39,653 nucleotides of DNA from Erysipelotrichaceae bacterium OttesenSCG-928-M19 (GCA_030265585.1 JAJDGJ010000009.1:1-39653), one strand, 5' to 3'. Shown: positions 27,806-37,180, numbered from the stretch's first letter. Numbers and translations are program-made. Notes: generated from the sequence alone by a model not told the origin.

Positions 27806-28054
27806 TTAACGACGGCAAGCTTTAGGTATTTTTTTCCCTAAATTTTTACCTTTAGCATACCACTTTTTATTTGCTTTACTTTTCTTAGCTTTATGCCAAT
27901 GATTCTTATGTTTACCATACCATGTCCCTTTACATTTTCGCACTGTGCTTTGTTTTAACATGCCTGATGAAGCATCTAGCTCATTTGTTTCAAAAGCTAT
28001 TGGCGTACAAACCAATGATAACATCATAACAATACTTAATATTTTCTTTTTCAT
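27806..28054 (-). CDS. Small secreted cationic Trp/His/Lys-rich protein with two mature Cys
   Basis: Signal peptide MKKKILSIVMMLSLVCTPIAF...; mature KCKGTWYGKHKNHWHKAKKSKANKKWYAKGKNLGKKIPKACRR; RBS AAAGGAG. Confidence 0.75.
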   Translation of the reverse strand: MKKKILSIVMMLSLVCTPIAFETNELDASSGMLKQSTVRKCKGTWYGKHKNHWHKAKKSKANKKWYAKGKNLGKKIPKACRR

Positions 28055-28142
28055 AAACAGACTCCTTTATAGCTATTGCTTGTTATTATATCATCTTCTT
28101 TTATTTAAACAATTACTATTAATCCTTTAATAACTTTTATTA

Positions 28143-28175
28143 AAAAACATTAGATCTAATACTTTCTCTAATGTT
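28143..28175 (-). terminator. Terminator of the nrdI-like gene
   Basis: AACATTAG...CTAATGTT then TTTT on the minus strand. Confidence 0.65.
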
Positions 28176-28194
28176 TCTTTTAATATTAATAATT

Positions 28195-28542
28195 TTATAT
28201 TGAGGCAATAAATTCTTTTACTTTAGCAACATCTTCTTCATTACCCTCTTTTTGAATTTTTGCAATAATTTTTAAACCATATTGCTCGGCAATTTTATCG
28301 GCTGCAAAGTTAAAAGTATCAGCATGACGTTCTTTATCACCATTAACAACAACACCTTTAACAAAAGCCTTATTAGCTTCTAGAAAGGCAATTGCTGCTT
28401 GTGATATTTCACCTTGTCCTTCATTTCTCGTAACAAAGATAACATCTTCATTTATTTTTTCTTCAACGCTTTGGATTGGCTGATCTAATTTCTGCGCAAA
28501 CTTCTTTCCTGTTCCAAAACGACTATCATATACTACTAACAT
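28195..28542 (-). CDS. nrdI: NrdI-like flavodoxin
   Basis: KGVVVNGDKERHADTFNFAADKIAEQYGLKIIAKIQKEGNEEDVAKVKEF matches the NrdI C-terminal pattern. Confidence 0.72.
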   Translation of the reverse strand: MLVVYDSRFGTGKKFAQKLDQPIQSVEEKINEDVIFVTRNEGQGEISQAAIAFLEANKAFVKGVVVNGDKERHADTFNFAADKIAEQYGLKIIAKIQKEGNEEDVAKVKEFIASI

Positions 28543-28619
28543 ATATCTTACTCCTCTATCTTTATTCTATTATCATCATATCAAGAATAACTAAAATCGT
28601 AAAATAATATGCTTACAGA

Positions 28620-29360
28620 CTAGACAATAAATTGTCCTTCACTATAAAGAAATGCTACCATCATAATTATAATTGCCCCTATCAATAAACCAATTACTTT
28701 ATAAGTAAATAATAAGATATTGATTGCCTTTAGTTTTTTATAAGGATTAGTTTTATTTGCATCAATACTAACCTTTCTTAAAGTTAGTTGGAAATTATCT
28801 TTTATTAAGTCTATCAAATTTACAACATCCTCATCATTCTTTTTCAAAACAAAGTAATGCAATGGTTTTTTTACTAGAATAAAAATATAGCTGCTATTAT
28901 CATCATATCTAATAATATTAGTCTTTTTAAAGAAATATTTTCCTAAATATATTTCATTTTTGATAAAGTTTACTTTAGTTATTGAGCGACTTCTTTCGTC
29001 GATAATTTTCTTATCCAAAGTTTCATAAATTTTATTATAAGTACCATTATAGTTAAACTTCGTTTCTTCATCATGAAACGTTGCTAATTTAGCTCTACCA
29101 ATCATATTTTGAATAATAAGAAAACTAACCATTAAAATAGCTAAAACCAAGGCTAAATAATAATTATCAGTAAAGACAATAAATAAACTTGCCATAACAA
29201 TACAAGCAATTATTACAATAATTGTTATCATCATATTTCTTTTTACTTCTTTTTCTAATTTTATTTCATCATAGAAATCATTAATATTTAAAGGATAATT
29301 GTTTAAATATAAATCACTACTATCCTTAGTATTGTTTACTTCACCATATAAATCTACCAT
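28620..29360 (-). CDS. Membrane protein, possibly YcxB-like
   Basis: Two N-terminal TMs plus soluble region and a C-terminal TM; no firm family signature. Confidence 0.6.
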   Translation of the reverse strand: MVDLYGEVNNTKDSSDLYLNNYPLNINDFYDEIKLEKEVKRNMMITIIVIIACIVMASLFIVFTDNYYLALVLAILMVSFLIIQNMIGRAKLATFHDEETKFNYNGTYNKIYETLDKKIIDERSRSITKVNFIKNEIYLGKYFFKKTNIIRYDDNSSYIFILVKKPLHYFVLKKNDEDVVNLIDLIKDNFQLTLRKVSIDANKTNPYKKLKAINILLFTYKVIGLLIGAIIIMMVAFLYSEGQFIV

Positions 29361-29505
29361 ACTATCTCACCTTTTAAATAAATTATTATTTTAGTACTTA
29401 AATCAAGCACTTTAAATTATAGCATATTCTCATTAAAAATTTAGTCTTTCTTGTCTACATTAATTAAATATTATTTTTATTTATCATAATATTACCTTTT
29501 TTAAT

Positions 29506-29532
29506 TGCTTTCTTTTTTTACTATGTTATAAT
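29506..29532 (+). promoter_or_regulatory. Promoter of LRR protein gene
   Basis: TTGCTT - 15 nt - TATAAT with extended -10 TGTTATAAT. Confidence 0.55.
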
Positions 29533-29562
29533 ATAAATAATTACACATGGAGGTTAATATAC

Positions 29563-32043
29563 ATGAACAAATTCGCAAGGATACTATTTACTGCAGTCAT
29601 GTTTTTTTCCTTTGTCTTCATAAAAAGTGAATTAAACATCAACATTAACGCTGCCACACAAGGCGGAGTAGGTTATACTTTTAAGCAAACCTTCCCTGAT
29701 GAGAATATGGCAAATGGCATGGCAGCTAATTTTAATAAAACAATTGATTCAAAAATTACAACTGAAGATTGTACAGTTAGATCAATTGAATTATCAAAAA
29801 AAGGAATTACCAATTTAAGTGGCATTGAACATTTTAAAGAGATTGATTACATTAATATATCTAATAATTTTATAACTGATTTAAATCCATTATCTTCATT
29901 AACTAAGGTAACAACGGTATATGCATATAATAATAATATTAGCAATATCAAACCACTATTCTCGCTTACAAATATTGCTTTTCTTAATCTTAGTGAAAAC
30001 AATATTGTAGATATTAGTGGAATTGATAAATTGGAAAAGCTTAAAGTCTTAAATTTAGCCTACAATAAAATAACTAATATCGATGCAATTTCCAAGCTTA
30101 AAAATTTAAATAGCCTTAGTTTATATTATAATCAAATCAAAAAAATTAGTATCCCTTTTACTTCAACTGAGTTTACGAATATTAATCTAATTAATAATGA
30201 GATAGAGGATATTTCTGGCCTTGCTACTGTTGAAAAGGCAACATTATTATATTTAGGCGACAATAAGCTATCAAATATTGATGCTCTAAAAAACTTGATA
30301 AACACAAATAGAATTAACCTACAAAACAATAATCTTACTGATATAAGTTCTTTAGCAAACAAAACACAACTTACAGATCTTCATTTGGATCAAAATAAGA
30401 TTTCTGATATTACATCATTAGAAAATCTAACCCTTCTTAAGGTACTATACCTACATAATAATGAGATAACTGATATTGACAACTTATGTAATCTTGTAAA
30501 TCTTGAAATTTTATGGCTAAAAAACAACAACATTAAAGATATCTCATCTTTAAAGAATATGAATACAATGAATACTTTATATTTAGAAGATAATAAAATT
30601 GAAAACATTTCAGCATTAGAGCAAATGAAATATTTGGAAATACTTGAACTTTCTGAGAATTATATAACTGATATTAGTGTTTTAGAAAAATTGCCTAGTC
30701 TTAAAAAAATATTTTTAAATAATAATAGCATCACCAATTTTTCTACTATTTCAAAAATACCAAATTTAAACTATGTTTCACTTTCGAATCAGGGTATTCA
30801 TATACCAATTGGTAGTGTTCAAACAGGCTTTGAACATTTACTACAGGATGTTTATGATTACAATGGAAACAAATTAAAGGTTAATAGTAATGTATATTAT
30901 GGCACAATAATCGAAAAAAATACTAAAAGCTATTTTAAAATCAGTGAAAATGATCCACTAAAAAATAGATATTATTATAGTTACACTATGCCTGCTCAAA
31001 CAATTAACGGAGTAGATATTAGCTCTTTTAAGGTAGAGTTCTCATTACAAAATAAAATAGCTAATTGTGATTATATTGATAACTTTACTCTTTGTGCAAC
31101 AGATTTCACAATAAAACAATCAGAAGTAGATAATTATTCAGTTAATAGTTATCCTTGGGGTACTGGTAATGTCTATTTTGAAGAGCTGATTTATAAAAAA
31201 GGTAACTCCTCTAGTTCGGATAAACATCTTCCATTTAAAACACTTTACACTAATATGAAATCTAGTAATCTTGAAAAAAAACCTGGTATTTATCAATTAG
31301 TATTTTATTACCCTAGTTATCCCCATTTAACAAAAATTGTTAATGTTACTGTTGTAGCTGATAATACTACACCTGATAATCAAGACAATCCACCTACAAA
31401 TGGTGCCACAAAGCAAGTTAAAGCAGGTTATTCTACTTACTATTATCAATATAAAAATAATAATTGGTTTAATTATCGAACAATCTATGACAGTTCAACT
31501 CGAAAAATATTTTATTATTATGCATATGATGATAGTAAATGTAAAAGCAGTGCAGCAGTTTCACAAAATTGCGCTCGCTTAAATCAAAAAATTGATAGAC
31601 GACTATCTAAAAATAAAATAGTCAGAGAAGAGAAATGGATTTACAATGTTAAGAGCAAATTAACTCATTATTCAAAAAAAGAGTTATCTAAAAATAAGTT
31701 AATTAATACTAGAGTAATAAATAATAAATATTATAAAAACAATACTACTTTAGCACAAATTAAGGAATATTCTAAAGCGAAGAAAACAGCAAAATATACA
31801 AAAACAAGAACCAGAACTTTTAGTGCTAAAGGTCTTAAAAAGCTTGATATTACCTATAAATATAAAAAGGGTAAAAAAGCAACACGAATAGAAAAAAGAT
31901 TTAATAACAAAGGTAATACTAAAGGTAAAGCCTATTTATATAAAACATATTATAAAAAAGGTAAAGCTTATAAAACTAATAAGTACACTTACAATAAAAA
32001 AGGTAAATTATCAAAAGCAAAAAAAGTTAAAATAAGAAGATAA
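29563..32043 (+). CDS. Secreted internalin-like LRR protein with Lys/Tyr-rich basic C-terminal domain
   Basis: Signal peptide ending NININA; more than 12 LRRs (LxxLxxLxLxxNxIxDIxxL); basic C-term, no LPXTG. Confidence 0.9.
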   Translation: MNKFARILFTAVMFFSFVFIKSELNININAATQGGVGYTFKQTFPDENMANGMAANFNKTIDSKITTEDCTVRSIELSKKGITNLSGIEHFKEIDYINISNNFITDLNPLSSLTKVTTVYAYNNNISNIKPLFSLTNIAFLNLSENNIVDISGIDKLEKLKVLNLAYNKITNIDAISKLKNLNSLSLYYNQIKKISIPFTSTEFTNINLINNEIEDISGLATVEKATLLYLGDNKLSNIDALKNLINTNRINLQNNNLTDISSLANKTQLTDLHLDQNKISDITSLENLTLLKVLYLHNNEITDIDNLCNLVNLEILWLKNNNIKDISSLKNMNTMNTLYLEDNKIENISALEQMKYLEILELSENYITDISVLEKLPSLKKIFLNNNSITNFSTISKIPNLNYVSLSNQGIHIPIGSVQTGFEHLLQDVYDYNGNKLKVNSNVYYGTIIEKNTKSYFKISENDPLKNRYYYSYTMPAQTINGVDISSFKVEFSLQNKIANCDYIDNFTLCATDFTIKQSEVDNYSVNSYPWGTGNVYFEELIYKKGNSSSSDKHLPFKTLYTNMKSSNLEKKPGIYQLVFYYPSYPHLTKIVNVTVVADNTTPDNQDNPPTNGATKQVKAGYSTYYYQYKNNNWFNYRTIYDSSTRKIFYYYAYDDSKCKSSAAVSQNCARLNQKIDRRLSKNKIVREEKWIYNVKSKLTHYSKKELSKNKLINTRVINNKYYKNNTTLAQIKEYSKAKKTAKYTKTRTRTFSAKGLKKLDITYKYKKGKKATRIEKRFNNKGNTKGKAYLYKTYYKKGKAYKTNKYTYNKKGKLSKAKKVKIRR

Positions 32044-32051
32044 TATTATAA

Positions 32052-32083
32052 AATAGCAGCACTTAATTATTAGTGCTGCTATT
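32052..32083 (+). terminator. Strong hairpin downstream of LRR gene
   Basis: AATAGCAGCACT-TAATTATT-AGTGCTGCTATT perfect stem; weak T-run. Confidence 0.65.
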
Positions 32084-32116
32084 TCAATCTTTATATAGTA
32101 TTTATTATAAGCAACC

Positions 32117-32146
32117 AAAAAGAGCAACTTATTAAAAAGCTGCTCT
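32117..32146 (-). terminator. Terminator of the mgl-M20 operon
   Basis: AGAGCAGCT...AGTTGCTCT then TTTT on the minus strand. Confidence 0.7.
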
Positions 32147-32162
32147 ACTAAAAACTAGTACA

Positions 32163-33332
32163 TTATTTATCTTCAAGATATTTTAAAGTCAGTTTAAGTT
32201 GCATTTCGACGGCAATGCTTAGTGCATCCTCATCAAGATCAAATTTAGGATGATGATGTTCATAAGTAGTATTTTTAGCTTCATTAGCAATTCCAACAAA
32301 ATAATAAACACCACGAATGTCTCTTAGAAACTCTGCAAAATCATCTCCAAGCATTACACTAACATTTTCAGTGATGACATTTTTTAAGCCAACAACATCA
32401 CTTGCTATCTCCTTAACTAAGCTACTCATTTCTTTATCATTGTTTAATAGTGAATTACCACATTTAAGTTCAACTTCACACTTAACTTTATAAGAGTGAG
32501 CTATAGCTTTAACTAATTCAACAAAATCATTTCTTACTTGTTCATCTTCATTATGAAGACATCTAATTGAACCTTCCATCTCTAACGTTGCTGGAATAAT
32601 CGTTGGTTTAGTACCTGCCATAATTTTACCAAATGAGATAACTGTTGGTTTTTGAGGATCATAGGCAAAACTTTGAAGTGAGTTTATTGCATTGATGATA
32701 TGAGAACTAACATCAATTGGATTAATCGCTTTATGTGGAGCACCACCATGTCCTTGTAACCCAGTTAATTTAATTCTAAAGTAATAACTTGAAGCCATAA
32801 TAGGACCTGAAACAATCCCAATTTCACCTGTTTTATGATACGACCATAAATGTAAACCAAAAACTGCATCAGGACGTGGATCTTCTAAAACACCTTCATC
32901 TATCATTAATTGAGCAGCTGCATCTTCTTCATTAGGCTGGAATACAAATTTTATTTGTCCAGAAAATTTATCGCGATATTCTGTTAATATTTTTGCAACT
33001 ATCAACATTATTGCTGCATGTCCATCATGTCCACATGCATGCATTACACCATTATTTTGCGATTTGAAGGGCAAATTAGTTTCTTCGACAACCTCTAAAG
33101 CGTCGATATCACAACGCAACATCAATGTTTTTCCTGGATACTTACCCTTTAATACTGCTACCACACCTGTTTCAAGACATTTTCTAACTTCTAAGCCTAA
33201 ACTTTCTAAATATTCAAAAATAAAACTTGCTGTTTGATACTCTTGGAGACCAAGTTCTGGGCTTTGATGAAATTGTCTTCTTAATGCGATTAATTCATCT
33301 TGATATGACTTAATTTTATTTTTAATATCCAT
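32163..33332 (-). CDS. M20-family amidohydrolase / N-acyl-amino-acid deacylase
   Basis: MHACGHDGHAAIML, FQPNEEDAAAQLMIDEGVLEDP, GLHLWSYHKTGEIG motifs. Confidence 0.93.
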   Translation of the reverse strand: MDIKNKIKSYQDELIALRRQFHQSPELGLQEYQTASFIFEYLESLGLEVRKCLETGVVAVLKGKYPGKTLMLRCDIDALEVVEETNLPFKSQNNGVMHACGHDGHAAIMLIVAKILTEYRDKFSGQIKFVFQPNEEDAAAQLMIDEGVLEDPRPDAVFGLHLWSYHKTGEIGIVSGPIMASSYYFRIKLTGLQGHGGAPHKAINPIDVSSHIINAINSLQSFAYDPQKPTVISFGKIMAGTKPTIIPATLEMEGSIRCLHNEDEQVRNDFVELVKAIAHSYKVKCEVELKCGNSLLNNDKEMSSLVKEIASDVVGLKNVITENVSVMLGDDFAEFLRDIRGVYYFVGIANEAKNTTYEHHHPKFDLDEDALSIAVEMQLKLTLKYLEDK

Positions 33333-33352
33333 TTTATTAACCCTACCTAAAT

Positions 33353-34525
33353 TTAAATTAAAGCCAATGCTTGCTCTAAATCTGCAATCAAATCATCAAC
33401 ATCTTCAACACCTACTGAAATACGTACTTGTCCTTCATAAATTTCAACAGCCTCGCGCTCTGCTAAACTCATATCAAAGTGTGACATTGAAGGTGAGTGT
33501 TGAATTAATGAATCAACATTACCTAATGAGGTAGCAAGTGAAAAGACTTTAACATTATTTAATACAGTACGCACTGCATCAACACCACCAATAATATCAG
33601 CCGACATCATCCCACTGAAACCTCTCATTTGTTTTTTTGCAATGTCATGGCTTTTATGAGTGGCTAGACCTGGATAGTATACTTTACTTATTTTTGGATG
33701 AGCAGCTAAATATTCAGCTACCTTCATGGCATTTTCACAATGTCTCTCCATTCTGATTGCTAATGTTTTTAAGCCTTGCATTAATTGCCAGGCTCCAAAT
33801 GGATCTAAAACTGCTCCAAAACATTGTAGATAGGGCATTCTTAATATATCCATATCCTTTTTACACCCTGCAACAACACCAGCTGTAACATTACCATGAC
33901 CACCAATATATTTTGTTGCTGAATGAACGACTAGATCAGCACCAAGTTGTAATGGATTTTGTAAATAAGGTGAAGCAAAGGTACTATCGACAACTAATTT
34001 TATCTCATTTCTTTGGTGAACAACTTTAGCAATCTCTTCAATATCAGATATTTTTAAAGTTGGATTAGCTGGTGTTTCAACATAAACAACCTTGGTGTTT
34101 TCCTTAATTGCTGCTGCTACTGCATTCACATCTGTTGTATCAACTATAGTATACTCGATCCCATAATTTGGAAAAATTTTTGTAAACAAGGCAAAAGTAC
34201 AGCCATAGATGACATCACCAAATATCAAATGATCTCCAGCTTTTAACTGTGCCATCACTGCCATTGAGATTGCTCCTAGTCCTGAAGCAAAAGCAATTGC
34301 ATCTTCAGCACCCTCAAGATATGCAATTTTTTCTTCAAATTCTCTTACAGTTGGACTACCAAATCTTGTGTAAACAAATCCCTCATCAACATGTTGATTA
34401 AGATAAACGGCAGTATCAAAATCAGGTAAAACAAAAGTTGATGTTTGATAAATTGGACTAACGTGACTCCCGTGAACCGGATCATGAAATTGCTTTGCAT
34501 GAATTACCGCTGTATTTCTTTTCAT
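33353..34525 (-). CDS. Cys/Met-metabolism PLP enzyme, most like methionine gamma-lyase
   Basis: PLP Lys motif VVHSATKYIGGHGNVTAG; YGCTFALF Cys as in methionine gamma-lyases; SLGNVDSLIQHSPSMSH. Confidence 0.88.
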   Translation of the reverse strand: MKRNTAVIHAKQFHDPVHGSHVSPIYQTSTFVLPDFDTAVYLNQHVDEGFVYTRFGSPTVREFEEKIAYLEGAEDAIAFASGLGAISMAVMAQLKAGDHLIFGDVIYGCTFALFTKIFPNYGIEYTIVDTTDVNAVAAAIKENTKVVYVETPANPTLKISDIEEIAKVVHQRNEIKLVVDSTFASPYLQNPLQLGADLVVHSATKYIGGHGNVTAGVVAGCKKDMDILRMPYLQCFGAVLDPFGAWQLMQGLKTLAIRMERHCENAMKVAEYLAAHPKISKVYYPGLATHKSHDIAKKQMRGFSGMMSADIIGGVDAVRTVLNNVKVFSLATSLGNVDSLIQHSPSMSHFDMSLAEREAVEIYEGQVRISVGVEDVDDLIADLEQALALI

Positions 34526-34593
34526 AAAAATAACCTCCTCGATTGACTATTTTATTTATATTTATGATATAATTATCAAAACCATTCAACAAC

Positions 34594-34634
34594 ATACAAA
34601 TTGTATATCAATTGTTTATTATTTCTATACAATT
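34594..34634. promoter_or_regulatory. Candidate PucR operator in divergent intergenic region
   Basis: ATACAA-A-TTGTAT palindrome (34594-34606) plus perfect AATTGTATA (34599-34607)/TATACAATT (34626-34634) inverted repeat. Confidence 0.5.
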
Positions 34635-34651
34635 AGTCTAGGAGGTGCCTT

Positions 34652-36211
34652 ATGTTTAGTGTTAAAGATTTTGTAAACTTAAAAGAAATTAATACTGCAA
34701 ATGTTTTGACTTGCATCAATATTCTTAATCAATATCCAATTGAATATATTGCTGTTATTGAAACACCTGTTGATAATTTTGTTCGTAAAAATGAGCTAGT
34801 TTTAACAACGGCTAAAGGTTGTGATACTGATACTACACTATTCAATTATTTGAATGATATCTATAATTCTGAAGCAGCAGCTGCTGTCATTGCTCGCCCT
34901 AATAATGATTTAATGCTATCAAAAAAAACAATAACATACTTTGAAGAAAGAAAATTTCCGATTATTATTATTCCTTGGGAAATTCGTTTTTCAGATTTAT
35001 TGGAAATTGTTTTTAAAAAGATTAGAGATAATACATTATTAGAAATAAATTTCTATGAGGAAATTCAAAGCACACTGCTTAAAAGTTATTTAAATAATGA
35101 AGACCTTTTACAAGCAACTAATATTCTTTCCCAGAATTTTAAATGTGATGTTGCAATCTTAGATATAAATTTTGAATTGCGTGGCTATTCTAATCCCAAG
35201 TTTTTAAACTATTATAACTGGCCTGCCTTAAATTTAATAAGTATTGATAGTAATGAACAAAATTATGGTTATATCTTTTTTTTGTTGAATGATGACTCAC
35301 ATCACTACAATAGTTCACTTATACAACGTTATATTATTAATTGTCTAACCTTATGGTTTGATCGTGAATGGATGATTTATGCTACTCATCAAAATGCAAA
35401 AGATAATTTTGTCACTAAATTAACCCAGGAAAACCTAAAGTCATCAAAATCATTAGATTCTCATGCTTTACTACTTGGTTTCAATCTTAATCTTCCTTAC
35501 ACTTGTCTTGTTGGAAAACTAATTAATACCAATATTGAAAAACATGTTAATCTAGATGATTGGATCTATGATAAATGGTTAAGTGTTCAGGAGCTAATAA
35601 TAAACACTGCTAGAAAAATCCATTTAAAAGTTATGTTTACATATCATGATAACGTACTAATCATTTATTTAGAAAATAGCAAAATCAATAGTGAACAAAA
35701 AATTACTGCTTTTTTAAATGACTTTGAAAGTTTTTTCAAAGTTAATTATCCTGATGTTTTATTCAGTTGGGGTATCAGCAATATTAATGATGATTTATAT
35801 ACTTTTAAAGACAAGTATGAAAATGCTAAGTTAGCTCAAAAACTATGCGAAAACAATAAAGGACAAATAACTAGATTCACTTATGAAAGTACTATCACCT
35901 ATCATTTAATAAATAGCCTTTATCAAAATGAAAATGTTAGTGATGATCTCTATAATTTAATTGCCCCTTTAGTTGATTATGATAGTAGTTATGGTTTAGA
36001 GTTAATGAAGACCTTAAAAATTTATTTACAGACAAGAAATGCTTCACAAACAGCTCAACAACTTCATCTGCATCGCCAATCATTATTATATCGCTTAAAT
36101 AAAATAGAACAATTAATTAAGCTTTCTTTAAAAGACTATAATAATATCTTCTTACTTGAAATGGCTTTACGCTTACATTATGATTATCTTGACAAAGAGA
36201 TGGCTAGCTAG
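34652..36211 (+). CDS. PucR-family transcriptional regulator
   Basis: PucR N-terminal domain (MFSVKDFVNLKEINTANVL...) and C-terminal HTH_30 (YLQTRNASQTAQQLHLHRQSLLYRLNKIEQL). Confidence 0.9.
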   Translation: MFSVKDFVNLKEINTANVLTCINILNQYPIEYIAVIETPVDNFVRKNELVLTTAKGCDTDTTLFNYLNDIYNSEAAAAVIARPNNDLMLSKKTITYFEERKFPIIIIPWEIRFSDLLEIVFKKIRDNTLLEINFYEEIQSTLLKSYLNNEDLLQATNILSQNFKCDVAILDINFELRGYSNPKFLNYYNWPALNLISIDSNEQNYGYIFFLLNDDSHHYNSSLIQRYIINCLTLWFDREWMIYATHQNAKDNFVTKLTQENLKSSKSLDSHALLLGFNLNLPYTCLVGKLINTNIEKHVNLDDWIYDKWLSVQELIINTARKIHLKVMFTYHDNVLIIYLENSKINSEQKITAFLNDFESFFKVNYPDVLFSWGISNINDDLYTFKDKYENAKLAQKLCENNKGQITRFTYESTITYHLINSLYQNENVSDDLYNLIAPLVDYDSSYGLELMKTLKIYLQTRNASQTAQQLHLHRQSLLYRLNKIEQLIKLSLKDYNNIFLLEMALRLHYDYLDKEMAS

Positions 36212-36213
36212 GT

Positions 36214-36242
36214 TTGACATTCACTCCACAATATTATATAAT
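36214..36242 (+). promoter_or_regulatory. Consensus SigA promoter of rpsD
   Basis: TTGACA - 17 nt - TATAAT, exact consensus. Confidence 0.9.
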
Positions 36243-36249
36243 GTAAAGG

Positions 36250-36405
36250 CTATGGAATAACAGCAGTCCATTAAGTAAATTAGACATGAAACAATTTATT
36301 GATTAGTAATCAGCTGTTAGATGAACATCGTTTGTTTCATCACTAGTTGAAGATGATGGGTTTGTTATTGTTGGCTACAATAATAAAGAAAGAGGTATTT
36401 AAAAG
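36250..36405 (+). promoter_or_regulatory. Structured rpsD 5' leader, putative S4 autoregulatory element
   Basis: About 155-nt leader with TAACAGC/GCTGTTA (36258-64/36313-19) and ATGAAACA/TGTTTCAT (36286-93/36333-40), interleaved. Confidence 0.65.
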
Positions 36406-37008
36406 ATGGCAAGATATACAGGACCATCTTGGAAGTTATCTAGAAGATTAGGATTTTCAATTCTAGAAAACGGAAAAGAGTTACAAAAAAGACCATATGC
36501 TCCAGGGCAACATGGAAAAGGAAGAAGAATTAAATTATCAGAATATGGTTTACAATTACAAGAAAAACAAAAAGTAAGACATATGTATGGTGTTAACGAA
36601 AAACAATTTAGAAAAACATTTACTAAAGCTAAGAAAGTTGATCCAATCCATGGACATGGTTTCTTATTCTTATTAGAATCTCGTTTAGACAATATTGTTT
36701 ATCGTATGGGACTTGCAAACACAAGACGTGGTGCTCGTCAATTAGTTAATCATGGGCATATTCTAGTAGATGGTAAAAAAGTAGATATCCCATCATTTAC
36801 AGTTAAGCCTGGACAAACAATCGGTGTTAAAGAAAAATCAAAAAATCATGCATCAATTAAAGAAGCATTAGAGAATCGTGTTCATATTCCTGAATATGTT
36901 ACATTCGATAGCGCTAAAATGGAAGGAACATATGTAAGACTTCCAGAGAGAAATGAATTAAACCAAGAAATTAATGAATCTCTAATCGTTGAGTTCTACA
37001 ATAAATAA
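36406..37008 (+). CDS. rpsD: 30S ribosomal protein S4
   Basis: [19 protein letters not shown]..., S4 RNA-binding domain [31 protein letters not shown]. Confidence 0.98.
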   Translation: MARYTGPSWKLSRRLGFSILENGKELQKRPYAPGQHGKGRRIKLSEYGLQLQEKQKVRHMYGVNEKQFRKTFTKAKKVDPIHGHGFLFLLESRLDNIVYRMGLANTRRGARQLVNHGHILVDGKKVDIPSFTVKPGQTIGVKEKSKNHASIKEALENRVHIPEYVTFDSAKMEGTYVRLPERNELNQEINESLIVEFYNK

Positions 37009-37014
37009 TAACTA

Positions 37015-37044
37015 AAAATTACATTTTATAATGTAATTTTTTTT
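37015..37044 (+). terminator. Terminator of rpsD
   Basis: AAATTACATT/AATGTAATTT then TTTTTTT. Confidence 0.8.
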
Positions 37045-37180
37045 GTCCAAAATTCGCCTTTACAATTGTAAATTTTTGACAGCTTACTATTTTATTTATA
37101 CATATTCATCATATGCTATAGTTTAATTTTATTATATAGGTAAAATGAATGGAATTATTAGATTTTTTTATGCTATTCAA

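Noticed and set aside
30132-30608. Minus-strand ORFs within the LRR gene
   Set aside because: Antisense shadows of the LRR periodicity
29800-30800. Periodic ~66-bp DNA repeats considered as CRISPR or tandem-repeat array
   Set aside because: They are degenerate codons of the LRR repeats in one continuous reading frame; no constant repeat/unique spacer pattern
31300-32043. Sortase LPXTG or GW/SLH anchor in the LRR protein
   Set aside because: No LPXTG-like motif with TM/positive tail; C-term ends KKVKIRR without a hydrophobic segment
36399-36692. Minus-strand Cys-rich 97-aa ORF over rpsD
   Set aside because: Antisense to rpsD; Cys/Phe richness arises from the complement of Gly/Lys codons
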